Positions 1 through 11,274 of a DNA stretch of 64,000 bases are shown here, in pieces (position 1 is the stretch's first letter; each line of letters opens with the position of its first letter). Origin of the DNA: Pleurotus djamor (taxonomy: Eukaryota; Basidiomycota; Agaricomycetes; Agaricales; Pleurotaceae). Both the position numbers and the translations under genes were made by a program. The notes below the pieces were generated by a model. The model was given only the letters and a program-made list of their open reading frames with translations. It was not told where the DNA came from and did not search any database. The stretch lies in the NCBI GenBank assembly GCA_029747585.1, contig JAPEVF010000123.1, positions 38,605 to 102,604 on the forward strand, read 5' to 3'.

Positions 1-215
1 ATAGTATTTAAATTCGAAGATTAACGAGATATTGTATGTACATAGATGTACATGAGTAGACTTGAAGCTTGAGCTTAACCGTCCACCAGTGTCTGGGGTA
101 ACCGCGGAAAATTTACAGGGTCGGTCAGAGAGTTGACGCAATTTCAGGTCAGGAGTCCGGGCCGCAATAAGGTCAGGTCGATATCACCGTCATCGTCACT
201 TCCAACTCAACCACC

Positions 216-2052
216 ATGGCCGAATTCAAGCCCGTCTTATTGACCCTCCCATCGTTCGCCCCGTCGCTCGCCTTGGAGGTACTGGTGCTGAAACATGAAC
301 GAGAGTTACATCACTGATACCATTCACCTTAGGTGCTTCCTCACGGACTCACCATCCATCGAATCATTGTCCAGCCAGATGGCAGGGTACATCCATCTCC
401 TTGTACTAGGTTGATGATGACCTGATTGGGGCTTCATTCGCGTGGCAGACACACGATCTCGTTATCGGCCCAGAGGCCTCTGAAGACCACAAAGGACGCA
501 AGTATACCAACACCGTTGTGGGACGTTATACAAATCGCATCCCGGTCGGTACCCACACAGTCGAGCGAAAGGGTGTAAAGAATGATTTCACTGCGCTAGT
601 AAATGGTACGTCGTGATGATCCCAATACCGTATGCTACACTCGTGTACTAAGTGTGGCTCGTATAGAGAACCCGAAAGTCTCCCTTCATGGTGGTCCTAC
701 GGGTTTCGACTGTCTTCCCTGGGAGGTCCTGTCCGAGAAGCCTAAACTATTCACCGAATCCGAGTTGAAGCATCTTGCTACGAGTTCAGGTTCCGAAGAC
801 CCAACGGAATCGTTTGCCTTCTTCCGGCTCGTATCGCCGGATGGTGACCAAGGTTTCCCTGGAAAGTTACTTGTTGAAGCTCTCATCGCCTTAGTCAGTC
901 CTGGACAACAAGAGCGAAAGTATAGACTGCCTGGAGAGCCTGTGAAGGCGCATGAAGAATTCGATCTTGGAAGTGTTGTTATCGTGTACAGGGCTAAGCT
1001 TGACAGTCCATCGCCTGTCGTCACGCCAATCAACCTCACCCAGGTATTTCCAGCTTTTCGGTCCTCATAAGGCATTAGGTTGACTCGAATGACACTAGCA
1101 CTGGGGGTTCAACCTCGACGCAAGTCTCAAAGAAGGCCCCGAATCTCTCTCGATCAAGAACCATAAGTTGACCATAAAGGTATGCACCTCCGAGTAGTGT
1201 GCATACCCTTTCTTACCGCGTTACGCACCCCAGGCAGATAAGATCAATGAACTAGATGACGTNTGTCTNTCGACTGGTTCNTTCCTAACCAACGCTCCNG
1301 GTCACACCCACAATGGCAAGCGNATTGGCGACCAATTCCCCGCCAAAGGCTANGGTGTGTACAGTACATCTCANGCNTNCTTTCNCTNGACATNGANTNA
1401 TNACGACCTCTACNAGATGACTTCTACCTCTTCACGGATGCNCCGAAGTTACCCAAACATTTCGACGAGTCNTCNTTGAAAGANGCTTCCTTTGATCTGT
1501 TGAAAGATGTTCTCAAGCCTACGCACGATCCTGCGACCTCGAAGACACCAACCAGAGGAGATACNGTCGTTGAGCTAGCGTCAGACAAATCTGGCTTGAA
1601 ATTAGTCTTCGATACAAATCGTGCGTGATAGTCCATTTTCCAGGTTTACCANCCCTAACGTTCCATGACCACCGCTAGAATCCGGTGTTATGTTTTANTC
1701 TAACAACCTAGCAAACCCTGCTACTGGGGTCAGGAAGAAAATTCACGGAGGTTCTGGAAAACCTGATGCNGGCGATGGGTANGGTCCCGGAAGTGAGTTT
1801 TTGTGGTTACTTTCCAATCNAAGTCCAATCATAATACCCTCTTCTAGCCGCTGCGTTCCTTGAATTCCACGATGTACGAATCCTTNTCCTTTGTACCTTA
1901 CGCGATGCTAACTAAGCCCCCAACGACAGCCACTTACCGCGTTCTTTGATCCAAAGAACAAGGATGGAGACCATGATACACTGTTGACCAACGGAGAGGT
2001 TTATCATAATTACGTTCGGATGGATGTGAAGTTCAAGGAACCGACCCCATGA
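216..2052 (+). CDS. Aldose 1-epimerase (galactose mutarotase)
   Basis: Interconverts the alpha and beta anomers of aldoses such as galactose, feeding the Leloir pathway in the cytosol. Spliced reading gives the family landmarks in order: an N-terminal beta strand stretch with GRYTNRIPVG, then NPKVSLHGGPTGFDCLPW carrying the first catalytic His, then TPINLTQHWGFNL carrying the second His (the Gln-His straddles an intron), and FLEFHDP near the C-terminus, which probably holds the catalytic Glu. The start at 216 sits in a strong context (ccaccATGG). Frame is kept through several short GT-AG introns, for example a donor just after the ALVN codons near 604 and an acceptor near 667. Roughly 400 residues, usual for fungal members. 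Between about 1260 and 1880 many N bases obscure single residues; they look like base-call ambiguity, not damage. Family call is firm; exact exon edges in the N-rich part are not. Confidence 0.9.
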
Positions 2053-2524
2053 AGTCCATGACCAGATAGAGTTTTCTAGTGTTGAATAAACCAAATTTCA
2101 CTATTCAAACGGGCCATGACACAACGCGATCGTATAGATAAATCCCGGAACACTGCGTCAAGCTGCTACGCTACTCGTTTTACTTTGACTTCAGCGTCAG
2201 GACTTGGGAAACGCGCAAGTGCGAGACTAGAGGCGGCAGTGGTAAAAGCGAGTCGCAATCAGAAGAGTCCGAAGGCGCTCCGTACAGGGACAAGGGGGGA
2301 CCCCTACGCTAAAATCAATGACTGATGGATGTTCGACTGATTGATTGCAGTTTGGGAAGGAATCGAGTACTCGACTTGTGCTTCCATGATTCGGGTACAA
2401 GGTTCTGTGATTTGAAAGGCTATTCCAATGACCAAATTGTATAAGCGGTTACATTTTATGAAGCACAACAATCTCCTAGTCCTCCTAGCACATAAGAGGG
2501 TAAGTAGAGTAGACCACCGGCACA
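2053..2524. other. Convergent intergenic stretch
   Basis: About 470 nt between the 3' ends of the epimerase and the F-box-like gene. Short open frames exist here but show no recognisable product or splice logic. It presumably holds both 3' UTRs. Confidence 0.5.
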
Positions 2525-4235
2525 TCAGTAATCATACTCAGAACCAGAACCTTCGGAGGATGAAGGGACCTCTTCGCCCTGCCGGATGGCTNCAAGATGC
2601 CTATTGACTTTATCCCACCATTTCGTAAAGTCAGCTGAATAGTCCTCCCCGCCCCTAGAGTCCCCCAGATCCNAATCAAAATCATAGGTGAGTTGACACT
2701 CTTCTGGGAGGATGCGTGAGAGCAATTGCGCGATACCTTGGGGGTCGCATGCGCGCTCCGACATGGCCTCGACCGGGAACTCAGATCGGCCTACGCAGAG
2801 TTCCTGTAGCTTTCGGAATTTGGGGAGGGTTTTCCTTAGCCTTGACGGTGTTTCCATGGGGTCAATGTGGATTGCAAGCATTTCCATGTTGGGGCACACG
2901 GAAGGGAGAGAACTGAGGACTGAGATGGGTAGATGATTGGAATCGATGTATTGAATAGGTCGTTCGTTGAGGTGCAGGGTCTTCAGCTTGGGGAGGGATT
3001 TGAGGAAGCGCAGCAGTTCCTTCTTCTCTAGTTTGAAGTCGAGGACATGACGAAGGCGGAGGAAATTGAGCTGAGATAGACGGAGTAGTGGTTTGAGATG
3101 TTCAAAAGTGACTTTCTGCTCGGGGAAAGGGTCGAGACTGTCANCGAAGGAGTAGTTGTGCTCNATGCTGAGGTGCTNTAATCCAGGGTAATTGGTAGAA
3201 ACCATCTTGAGAAAAGATGCGATATCTTCTGCTGACGCATAGTGACTTTCGCCCTGACCTGGGTCACTGATGCATAGTTTGGTGAGCGGTATCCGAGCTT
3301 TTGCCTTTGTGGAAAGAGCGGACATGGCGAGGCGAATNGGCGAAACGATCTCTAGTTCCCGTAGGCTAGAGAAGCGGTCCTTCTCCAGATGCGGACAAAA
3401 CGCAGAGGCAAGGCCAAGGCAAGGTCCTGGACCTGAATCATCAAGTTCAAGACTTGCGGCGAGGCGTCTGAGGTTGGTTCGTTGCGCAAGAAGGTCAACA
3501 GCCGAAGGGGGGAGTCTGGCTAACCACCCAGACGGCACTTCAACATCCACAACGGTTGGCATTTTTTCAAGCATAGCCATGATATCGGCGTCCTTTGCCC
3601 CTTCGCTCTTGGAGCACCAGTAACATGAGATGCTGAGTGTTTGAAGATGGGGAACGGAAACGGGGAGGACACTGGTGAAAAATGAGAGGTCGTCATGGGA
3701 GGCATTCGTGGTCATGGCAAGGTTCGAGAGGTTGGGAGAGATGAATAATTTGGTCAACGAGAGCGAGCTGCCAACGCAAGATAGCTTGCGCAGGTTAGGG
3801 AAAATTGGTTGGGAGATGTTTGCGTTGGATAGGCTAGACATGAGGGTAAGCGCGACTTGACAGAGATCGTAGTCCTTCCCATCGTCGAAACAAAGCACAC
3901 GAATTCTCCTTGCGTATGACTTGAATCGTTCCCAAGCTTTACGTTCGATAGGCTTAGAAAATCGCTAGTTGGGCAGATGAGTTCGTGTATGTCTATAGTT
4001 TTTTGGTGCGTACGAGGATTGCTTTTCTTTGTTTCCTGTCAGTCTCCAATGGTGCAAGCAGCCTCAGAACTGGCTGCAGGGAGGAAACATCCTCCCACAT
4101 ATAATCCAAGGCGAGATTGGACCAAGCCTTAGAAACTGTGGTACATGGCTTCAGGGCATCAGGATGGATATAAAGCAGTATTTGGGACAAAAGTGCTGGG
4201 GTTGTGAGAGCTCGCTTGATGGTCTTGGAGGACAT
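2525..4235 (-). CDS. F-box-like protein with leucine-rich C-terminal part
   Basis: Likely substrate adaptor of an SCF-type ubiquitin ligase. The first exon encodes a helix-rich F-box-like segment (LLSQILLYIHPDALKPCTTVSKAW, given here only as a landmark around residues 15-40) followed by the usual WEDVSSLQPVLRLL. After one intron of about 53 nt (donor just after the KAIL codons near 4015, acceptor near 3965) the frame continues as RFSKPIERKAW and into an LRR-like region with repeated L-x-x-L-x-L strings, for example FPNLRKLSC and LPKLKTLHL. The protein ends in an acidic Ser-rich tail (SEGSGSEYDY). I chose the ATG at 4235; the open frame extends upstream only through a TTG codon. About 530 residues. 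Such proteins are numerous in agaricomycetes and targets cannot be told from sequence. A handful of N bases lie in the second exon. Confidence 0.75.
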
Positions 4236-5220
4236 TTCGTTAAAGACAGAAAAGTTTGGTGGAGGCAAGCGGTTCCAAAACGGTTCTGAACATGTTACGT
4301 CACTGGTACTGAACGCCTCAACGTAATAAGCAAGGAACCCAAGGCTTCCAACTGTAAGTCGAGCCTAAGGCCTAAATATTAAATCTCCAAGTTCAACGAA
4401 CCGCTACCGCTACCAAAGAATAGAGCACACCTTGCAAGAAACCCCCATTGCATGTACGCACGTAGCTTTCTGACTGGTCCTTTGCCACGTCCTTTCCTCG
4501 GATTTTTTGCGATAAATAAGCTTGGCTTTGGTCGTATATGTATGGTATGTCGTGGACGAGCATCGAGAAGACACTGTTGTCTCTTGATCTATCGTGACAT
4601 GGTTAGACAGCTTGTCACCTATTGATACAGGACTACAAGCGCCAAAGTTGACGCCTTACCACCACGACCCTCACAACTGATAAACATGTGGGTTGGTTCA
4701 AGGTAAGCCATCGTGCGTTGAGTTAACAGGAGACCCTTGATGATGTTTGTCTAGGACGCCTGCTGTTCAGCATGTCAAAAATCTAGCAGTTCGCCTACCC
4801 CCGGACTCCATAATTTGTTGTCATCGCCGACTCCATGTTAGAATGCTCAGACATTGCGCAGCCTTCTGAAGACAAGTATACGCGATCTGTTGCGTAGACC
4901 CTAGGTCCTCGACATGGTGGCTGACGTTCAGTGAAGCAGCGTCTCCCATTCTGATGTTCTACCAAACATGTAGCACGTCTTGTGCCGACATGCTGGTGAC
5001 ACTCCTCCATTAGAACTCAGAGGTGAGTTGGGCTATTTAAGCTCCTTCACCTCTCTCATCTCCTACCTCATCATACCTCCTTCTCTCTTTCTGCGCGAGC
5101 CATTTCCGTGCTACTCCTTCTTTTCGTTCTATTGCCCTAGAGGCCCATTTTAACTTTTTAAACCAACCACTCCTTCTTTTGCCACTGATACCTTTTCTTA
5201 TACCAACTCTTATACCAACC
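4236..5220. other. Divergent intergenic region
   Basis: Nearly 1 kb separating the 5' ends of the F-box-like gene and the secreted protein gene. Open frames here (for example on the minus strand at 4795-5010) have no recognisable product. A pyrimidine-rich, C/T-dominated run precedes the ATG at 5221, typical of a basidiomycete promoter and 5' UTR. No other structure seen. Confidence 0.5.
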
Positions 5221-7462
5221 ATGGTCAACTCAATCATTGTTTTATTCCCCCTTCTCTCCACTTTCTCGACTCTCGTTTCCGCCGTTTCAAATGACTGGGC
5301 TGTCCCTTGCACCCGGGGCGAATGCTATTACGATCTACCCAATACAGCCGACGGGAAGGCTGTTGGGAGCATGAAGATCGTAAGCCCTATATCTATCACA
5401 CTTGCGAAGTTGCTCACGAATCTTCCATAGTGGGGATCGCCCGATGCTATCTCTGACATTACTCCCGCCGCTGGGTGGACAATTTTGGGCTGCGACAAAG
5501 ATGCGATGGGACAAGAACTCCGTATTGTCTGCACGAAGGGTGAAGGCTGCGAACATCTGTTGAAGAACGGCGCAGAAGGCAAGCTTGTGCGCTTGCCAGA
5601 AAACGTTGGTTTTTTGCCTTGTGTATCCAGAATGATGGCGTCTGATCATTCCGTCTATCTGGCAGTGCTTGAAGACCCCATTCGCTCGCGTCGCTAGATC
5701 GTGGATTCACGAAGATCAGAGTATCCCGGACAGCGTTGGAGCCAAGCTGACCCGAAGACAAGCTCAAAGTGCGCAAGTCCGTGGACTCGCCCTTGACACA
5801 GACTTTGCCGCTGTGGACTCCTCCAAGTAAGCATCATCTTTTCCCTACCATTCTATGGCCTTACGGAATGGCTCCCAAAGATCCGGGAATGTCTCCATCG
5901 CTATTCAGGGCGTAACCATCCCGGGAGAGAATGGAAACGCAACTATCACGCCCCCGACTCCCAACCCACCTGGCCGCCGCCGTAGCGAGCAAGCTGAGCG
6001 ACGCGCTCTGTTCTCCTTCATAGAGGATGCCTTCAAGAGTGCGTAGATCACATACCAGTGATTTGACTATCATTCTCACGCGGAGCTGACGTCCATAATC
6101 AGACTTCAATAGTTTCAGCAAGGATAAGACGGTGCAACTTCCACCTCTCAAGGTCCCCAAGACTTCCGTCAACATCATCAACGAACAGATAACTTGCGGC
6201 CCTGTCCAAGGGACTCTGAAAGCCGATGCAAGTGTACAAGCTGATGCGTTGGTCACTGTTGGCATCGCGGCGACTGGGACCATCATTCCTCCGAAGTTCG
6301 ATGCCTTCGGTGTATTCTCTCGTAAGTTATCCTTCCGTCTGTTTTTATCGCAACGGACTAATACATGAAAATTCAATTTAGAGCTATCTGGAGAAATCGA
6401 TGGTCTGTTGAGCTTGGAAGGCTCAGTTTCAGTGCGTTTAAACATCCCGCTTTCGTGACTCTTGGTCTGACCATTGTTTCAAGGGTTCTATCGAAGTGCC
6501 CAAGAAGCCCATCGTTGGCCCTATCGGGATTCCTGGCCTCAACTTCCCTGGGTAAGAAAGCGCGCCGGCTTCGTCCTTTCCATTGGCTAACATACCTTCT
6601 GATTCAGTATCTTGACCGTTGGTCCCAGCTTCAAGGTCGTCGCGACCGGGAAAGCCAACTTGGAGCTTGGAATGAAGCTTGACCTCCCCTTCAACTACAA
6701 GATGAACGATGTCAAGTTGTTCTTCCCTCCATCAACTGCCCAGAAATCCGTCGCACCGATAGAGCCAGCACAATCTGGTTAGTCTACATCGTTGTCTTTA
6801 TTCTCGATAAGCCAACTCACGTCACGAGTAGCGCTGACCCTTTCCGCCGATGGTCTCATCACTGGAAAGGCTGAACTCGAAGCCCACCTTATCCCCCAGC
6901 TCGAAATCGGAATTACTGCTCTTGGTGGGGTTGCTGAAGCCGAAGTCTTCTTGAATGTCGATGCAAGTGCCAAGGCATCCATGAGCTTTGAAGGCAAGGC
7001 TAGTGCCTCTGTGTCAACCGCGCCTAAGCGACGTGCAGAGATTCAGAAGTTGGCTAGGAGGCAGGCAGTAACCTCTGCTGGAGCAAGCATCAAGGCTTGT
7101 GTAGATATTTCTGCTGGCCTGAGCGTCGATGCTGGAGCCGAAGCCAAATTCTTTGGGCTCTTCGACCCTTCCACCAAGTTTAACATCGTCTCCAAGCAAT
7201 TCGAGATCTTCAAGGTGAGATTTCCTTTCATGCCTGAGCTATGTACTATTGCTTACTCTATATAAAGCAATGCTTCGGTGGAGCGACCGCGAAGCGAGAG
7301 TATATCGAAGATGAAGTCGACTTCAGGGCTCTTGCGATTCACAAACGCGCTCTCTCATGCAAAGTCACGTCTGACCCCAAGTCGCTCGTCTCTGTCATTA
7401 AAGACGTCGCCACGCAAATCAAGGCCAAAGCTGGGTCTGCCCCACCCGCTACAATCGCCTAG
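5221..7462 (+). CDS. Secreted Agaricomycete-type protein, DUF7223-like
   Basis: Predicted extracellular or wall-associated protein of unknown function. The N-terminus MVNSIIVLFPLLSTFS followed by LVSAVS is a clear signal peptide. After it come Cys-bearing segments (VPCTRGECYYDLP, TILGCDKDAMGQ, CTKGEGCEHLL), a conserved-looking PFARVARSWIHEDQSIP segment, and then a long beta-rich part with IGIPGLNFPGILTVGP and repeated Ala/Val/Ser strands (TGKAELEAHL, ASAKASMSFEGKASAS). That last part resembles the DUF7223 family as I remember it; I cannot run a profile. About 600 residues from at least eight exons; one acceptor lies just before DFNSF near 6105. The stop is at 7460-7462 after SAPPATIA. Neighbours give no clue to role. 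Secretion is well supported; the family name is a moderate-confidence call. Confidence 0.7.
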
Positions 7463-7690
7463 AAGGCACTTCGGTGTCTTTGTATCTTGTCTTCGCCAGC
7501 TAATTTATTGTGATGTGTGTAGAGCATACCCCTCCCTTGTACTGGATGTACTTGTCATTTCTGATGGACTTTTGATTGTTGTTACTGTCGATGTTATACA
7601 AATATCTGGAGAATAATTTATTGGATTTGGTCGTATCCAGCTTATAACGATACATTGTGCGGTTATGTGTGGAAGAAAACGGACGCCCTT

Positions 7691-8873
7691 CTAGGTTGAC
7701 AACTCGGCAGCCTTGCTCATCGCCTCTTCCCTACAAACCCGACCACAGAAGTAGTCGGCCTCACTCTGTGGCATCGTCAAGCACATGATACAAGCAGGAA
7801 CCAACCCGTCAGCGACAGNCCTCCCTGGAGGTATCATTCAGCAATCAAACCCCAGAGGCATCAAAGGAAGAGAGGAGAGCTCACTCTCGGTGTTTCTTTG
7901 AGCAGTATTGACTGGCCTTAGACCCGTTAGGATCTACGTGAATCGGCTTCTCACAACCTGGGATAAGACATTCGGGTAGGTCGTCTTCTTCGTCTGGTTC
8001 CATCTCGTCGGAGTCATCGTCATCGGGGTCGAGGGCTGGAAGTGTTGTAGCAATAGGGTTGGAGGCAGCTGGAGCATTACCTGAGCTCGCTTTCATACTG
8101 TTAATGAAAGGATTATTCACAGATGCCTTGGGAGCGGCGGGAGCTCTGGCGGTGGGGCCTTGGTTAGCTCTCGCCTGGGGTTGGATAGGTGCGTTGGTGC
8201 TTCGAGCAGGTGCCGCTGGTACACCTGTACCGCCCGCAACGGCTGAAGCCAACGCAGCACCGGCAGCACCGGCAGCGGCGTTCGCCAACAGAGCCTGCAC
8301 CTGGGGCATTTGTTGAGCGACGAGTTCTGTAGCATGGGTTTAGACGAAAGGTAAAAGAACCAGCTAAATGAAGAGGGGCTTACGGGCAATCTGACTTGGG
8401 TTGATGGTGATCGCAGCGCCAGTATTTGCAGGCGGTTTGTTTGATCGCTGACGAGGACCGCTTTTCAGTTACTCGAATCAATTTCGCGCCGACGGAGCTA
8501 CTCACCGGATTCGCGTTATTACGAGGCTGTCCGNAACCAGCACCGTTGCTGCCAGCAGCTGCGGCACAATTCTTGCCACAATATTCGAAGTTGCCGAACT
8601 TGGGCTTCTTATGACAATGCTACAAAGTGCTTCAGGACATGATTATGATTAGGACAATGGGAGACTCACGTTGCATAAGGTTGACACTTGCTTAGCGCAC
8701 GTCTTCGAACAGTACTGATATCCACCAAACTTGGGTTTCTGGCGACAATACTAGAGGAAGAGCACTTGAGTGGGCGTCTCTCAAACAGTGGAGGGCGGAC
8801 GTACATCGCATAACGGACTCGCAGCGTTGCTGGTACTAGGATTCATCTTGGTTGTGTTGGTGCGGGAAGCCAT
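7691..8873 (-). CDS. Zinc-module protein without PARP domain
   Basis: About 265 residues. Reads as two tandem zinc modules, CDYCRQKPKFGGYQYCSKTC and CNHCHKKPKFGNFEYCGKNC, then an Ala/Pro-rich linker of about 130 residues, an acidic stretch (DPDDDDSDEMEPDEEDD), a third Cys/His module (CLIPGCEKP ending QYCSKKH) and a fourth (CIMCLTMPQ ending YFCGRVC). The same four module types in the same order form the N-terminus of the two fused genes at 12743-14012 and 14316-16108, but here the PARP-like catalytic part is absent and the frame closes with a stop after AELST. Introns of phase 0 fall inside the CxxC pairs (CD|YC, CN|HC). One N base lies in each of the first and last introns' neighbourhoods. 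It could be a nucleic-acid-binding or protein-binding adaptor; function is inference. Start ATG at 8873; a TATAAAG lies 81 nt upstream. Confidence 0.8.
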
Positions 8874-8953
8874 GGTTGTTCGCGGAGAGACTTGTTTCAG
8901 TGGAGTTGAGTGGGTGTAATGATCTGTAATTGATCAGAAAGCCAGCAAGACGT

Positions 8954-8960
8954 CTTTATA
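8954..8960 (-). promoter_or_regulatory. TATA-like box of the zinc-module gene
   Basis: TATAAAG on the minus strand, about 81 nt before the ATG at 8873. Position suits a TATA element with a short 5' UTR. Confidence 0.4.
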
Positions 8961-9247
8961 CCTTGCATCGTGTTTCCAGCCTTCATCGCCTCATCACCTC
9001 GTCGAGTGGCGATCAAAAGCCAACCTCGCCGTTTGTTCGTGGCTGGCACGATGGATCAAACGCGCGTGTTCTACCATTCTCGGACCTCGGTGCACGTTCT
9101 CCACCACGAAGCTCAGAACGCGTGTTTTCAAAACTCGAGTTGCTATAGTGTTACAGATTATCCAAACAAAGGAGGGGATGGTATGATAGAAGCACCATTG
9201 TATAATGCATCACCAATCAGATACGCTGATAGTATGATAGGGTATGC

Positions 9248-10382
9248 TCAGGCCTCGCGGAGTCTGTCCCGCAGTCTCTCAAGGGCCTTTCCAAGCTCGT
9301 TGCGGCCTCGACCATCTGCACCCACACCCCAGAAAGCATCTTTATCTGAGTCCTTTGTAAAATAATGAGGTAAATCGGAGTTCAGGGTGAAGGTGATAAG
9401 CACCCACCTCAACTAACTCAGCATCACCGGTAGCGAGAAGTTCCTGCTTCAAGTCGGCATGCTGAGTGAATTTATGATAAATCGCTTCGTCCATCTGATA
9501 GCCAGNAAAGGTTAAACTGATNGCAAGACGAAAGTTACTTGGCTGAACGCACTTTCTGTATGTTAACTTGGAGCCAGTCTGGACGGACTTCTGGTTGGAA
9601 ACGCCGAGCTTCCGAGAAGACAACGCTGGGGCGTTCGGAACAGGTTCGAAGATGTTCCGCGAGACCTGGTCGATAGTCCTGGAACTAGAGCCAGGGCTCA
9701 ATTTAGGAGGACAATGTAGAAGGGGNACGCGCACCTTGAAAGACTGGAATAGATGTTCGCTCGTCGGGTACTTTTTACCCTTGTATATCACCGGATGTGC
9801 AGAAAAGTTGGTGAANCCGTAGTGGGGATCGTGTTTNTGGTAAAAGAGAATGCGGGGCCTTGAACGGCGTTGAGAATTGCTGAGCGAAGAAAGGGGAAGT
9901 CCTGGGCTTCCCGGAGGGGTACCAAATGCAGAGCGNCGAAGNGCTGATTCGCTCTTGGATCCAGGACGCCTGAGATACATCGTCTTGCGATTCGAGTTTC
10001 GAACTTCGGGTTCCCCTTCGCTGCGCGTCTGCTGNGGGCTAGATTCTTCNTGATAAATATAATACTCCTTTTCNGTCATACTTTGAGTACGTCGAGAGGG
10101 CTGCGGTGGCGAAAGGCCCTCCTGTTCACTGTGATGCTGCGACTCTGCGCCNTCAGGTATATCGGCCAGTTTNATGATTTCGTGGACCGTCTCGGGGGAC
10201 CATTGGTTCGGAGGTGTATCGCTGGTGACAAACACGGTCCGTCGGCGTTCTTCGACGCGATATTGAAACGTTTGGGATGCCTTGGATGAAGTTGGAGACA
10301 TAATGGCCTGCATTTGTGGGAGGGCGGTGGTTACTCCTGCTGGAGAAGTAATAATGGCGATCGGGGTTCGAGAGGGCATCAT
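9248..10382 (-). CDS. NADAR-domain protein (YbiA/DUF1768 type)
   Basis: NADAR proteins are N-glycosidases acting on riboflavin-pathway intermediates or ADP-ribose-type substrates; some are reported to strip ADP-ribose from guanine in DNA. The C-terminal half shows the domain: FTNFSAHPVIYKGKKYPTSE, then HLFQSFKFQDYR, VVFSEARRFQPEVRPDWL, MDEAIYHKFTQHADLK, LLATGDAELVE and FWGVGADGRGRNELGKALE. These lie on four exons; introns follow LFQSFK (near 9745), VNIQK (near 9553) and AELVE (near 9410). The N-terminal 150 or so residues are Ser/Pro/Arg-rich and look disordered. The frame opens upstream through a TTG, so I use the ATG pair starting at 10382. Stop TGA is at 9248-9250. Its neighbours on both sides carry PARP-type zinc modules or PARP-like catalytic domains, which suggests linked ADP-ribose chemistry. 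Several N bases fall in the coding part. Confidence 0.88.
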
Positions 10383-11274
10383 GCAAGGAGACAAAGAGAG
10401 TCGAATGATTCAGCGAGTAATAATGAGTACTTCGGAGTACGCGTAGTAGGATGGCTTTGTCGGTGGCCTGAGGTCAGAAACTAAAGTTATACATGCACCT
10501 GAGACAGACACGAGGCAAATGGCTCACCCAATCGATGAACCGTGCGTTACCGGGTAGGCTATCCTCGTGTCATCTGCATTGTAGATAGCTCACAGACCAA
10601 AATCGAGCTTCGAACTCCAAACTTTTGCTGGTGGTTAGCAATACTTACGGTGAAAGTTTCAGCCCAGAAAAGGACACTGGTGGATTCTAATCCTTGAGCA
10701 GGCGAGGCTCAAAAACTCGATCCTCGTATGTTGTCTTTGAAGGTATCCCAGAGCTTGTCAGAACCATAAAATTCATGGAATCAAGCCCAAAGAATCGAGG
10801 ATCACAAGAAGTCGGTTGGTAGTCAGTAGTCAGACGAAGTCGAACAATAGTGAACAGGCGCTTCGTGTTCAGGGGAGAATAGGAGCCAGACCTCCCGTGG
10901 CTTAGCGCTGTTGTAGCGCTGTGAACTTGCTTCAGCTCCATCGTCTCAACGCGGCTTGACGCGTCAAGCCGCGTTGAGACGATGGACAAGTTTGACGCTC
11001 AAATTCACAGTTGAAACTGTTCACTCGACGACTGGCACAGCATATGCAACGTTGCTTCCATGCGCTGGCTTACATGATTCGGCTCGCGCTTGGGACAACC
11101 ATGTACTACGATCTACATGGCGAAACCCGGGAGCTCGGTCAACGCGCTTTTCATTTGCAAGGCATTGACCCTCTCCTACAACGGTGACAAACGATATATA
11201 TATATATGTATATTGCATATTGAAGGTCGGCGTATCACCTCGACAGACACTTCCCCTCTTGCTGAATGTTTGAA
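10383..11274. promoter_or_regulatory. Divergent promoter region between NADAR and PARP-like gene
   Basis: About 890 nt separate the two divergent ATGs. The stretch contains a 50-bp perfect palindrome (separate entry) and a short AT dinucleotide run at 11194-11207, about 70 nt before the PARP-like ATG. Open frames in it have no recognisable product. The arrangement would allow shared control of both genes, which is inference. Confidence 0.45.
10937..10986. repeat. 50-bp perfect palindrome
   Basis: The sequence from 10937 to 10986 equals its own reverse complement with no spacer and no mismatch; the centre is GACGCGTC between 10961 and 10962. Flanking bases (C before, C after) stop the symmetry at once. 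It lies between the divergent NADAR and PARP-like genes. It could be a regulatory site, a hairpin-prone element or a cloning/assembly join. Chance occurrence of a perfect 50-mer palindrome is negligible. Confidence 0.95.

Noticed and set aside
1260..1880. Dense N bases as a sign of gene decay in the epimerase
   Set aside because: The frame and catalytic motifs continue across them; they are ambiguous base calls.
5861..6445. 194-codon open frame antisense to the secreted protein gene
   Set aside because: Shadow of a real gene on the opposite strand; no domain.
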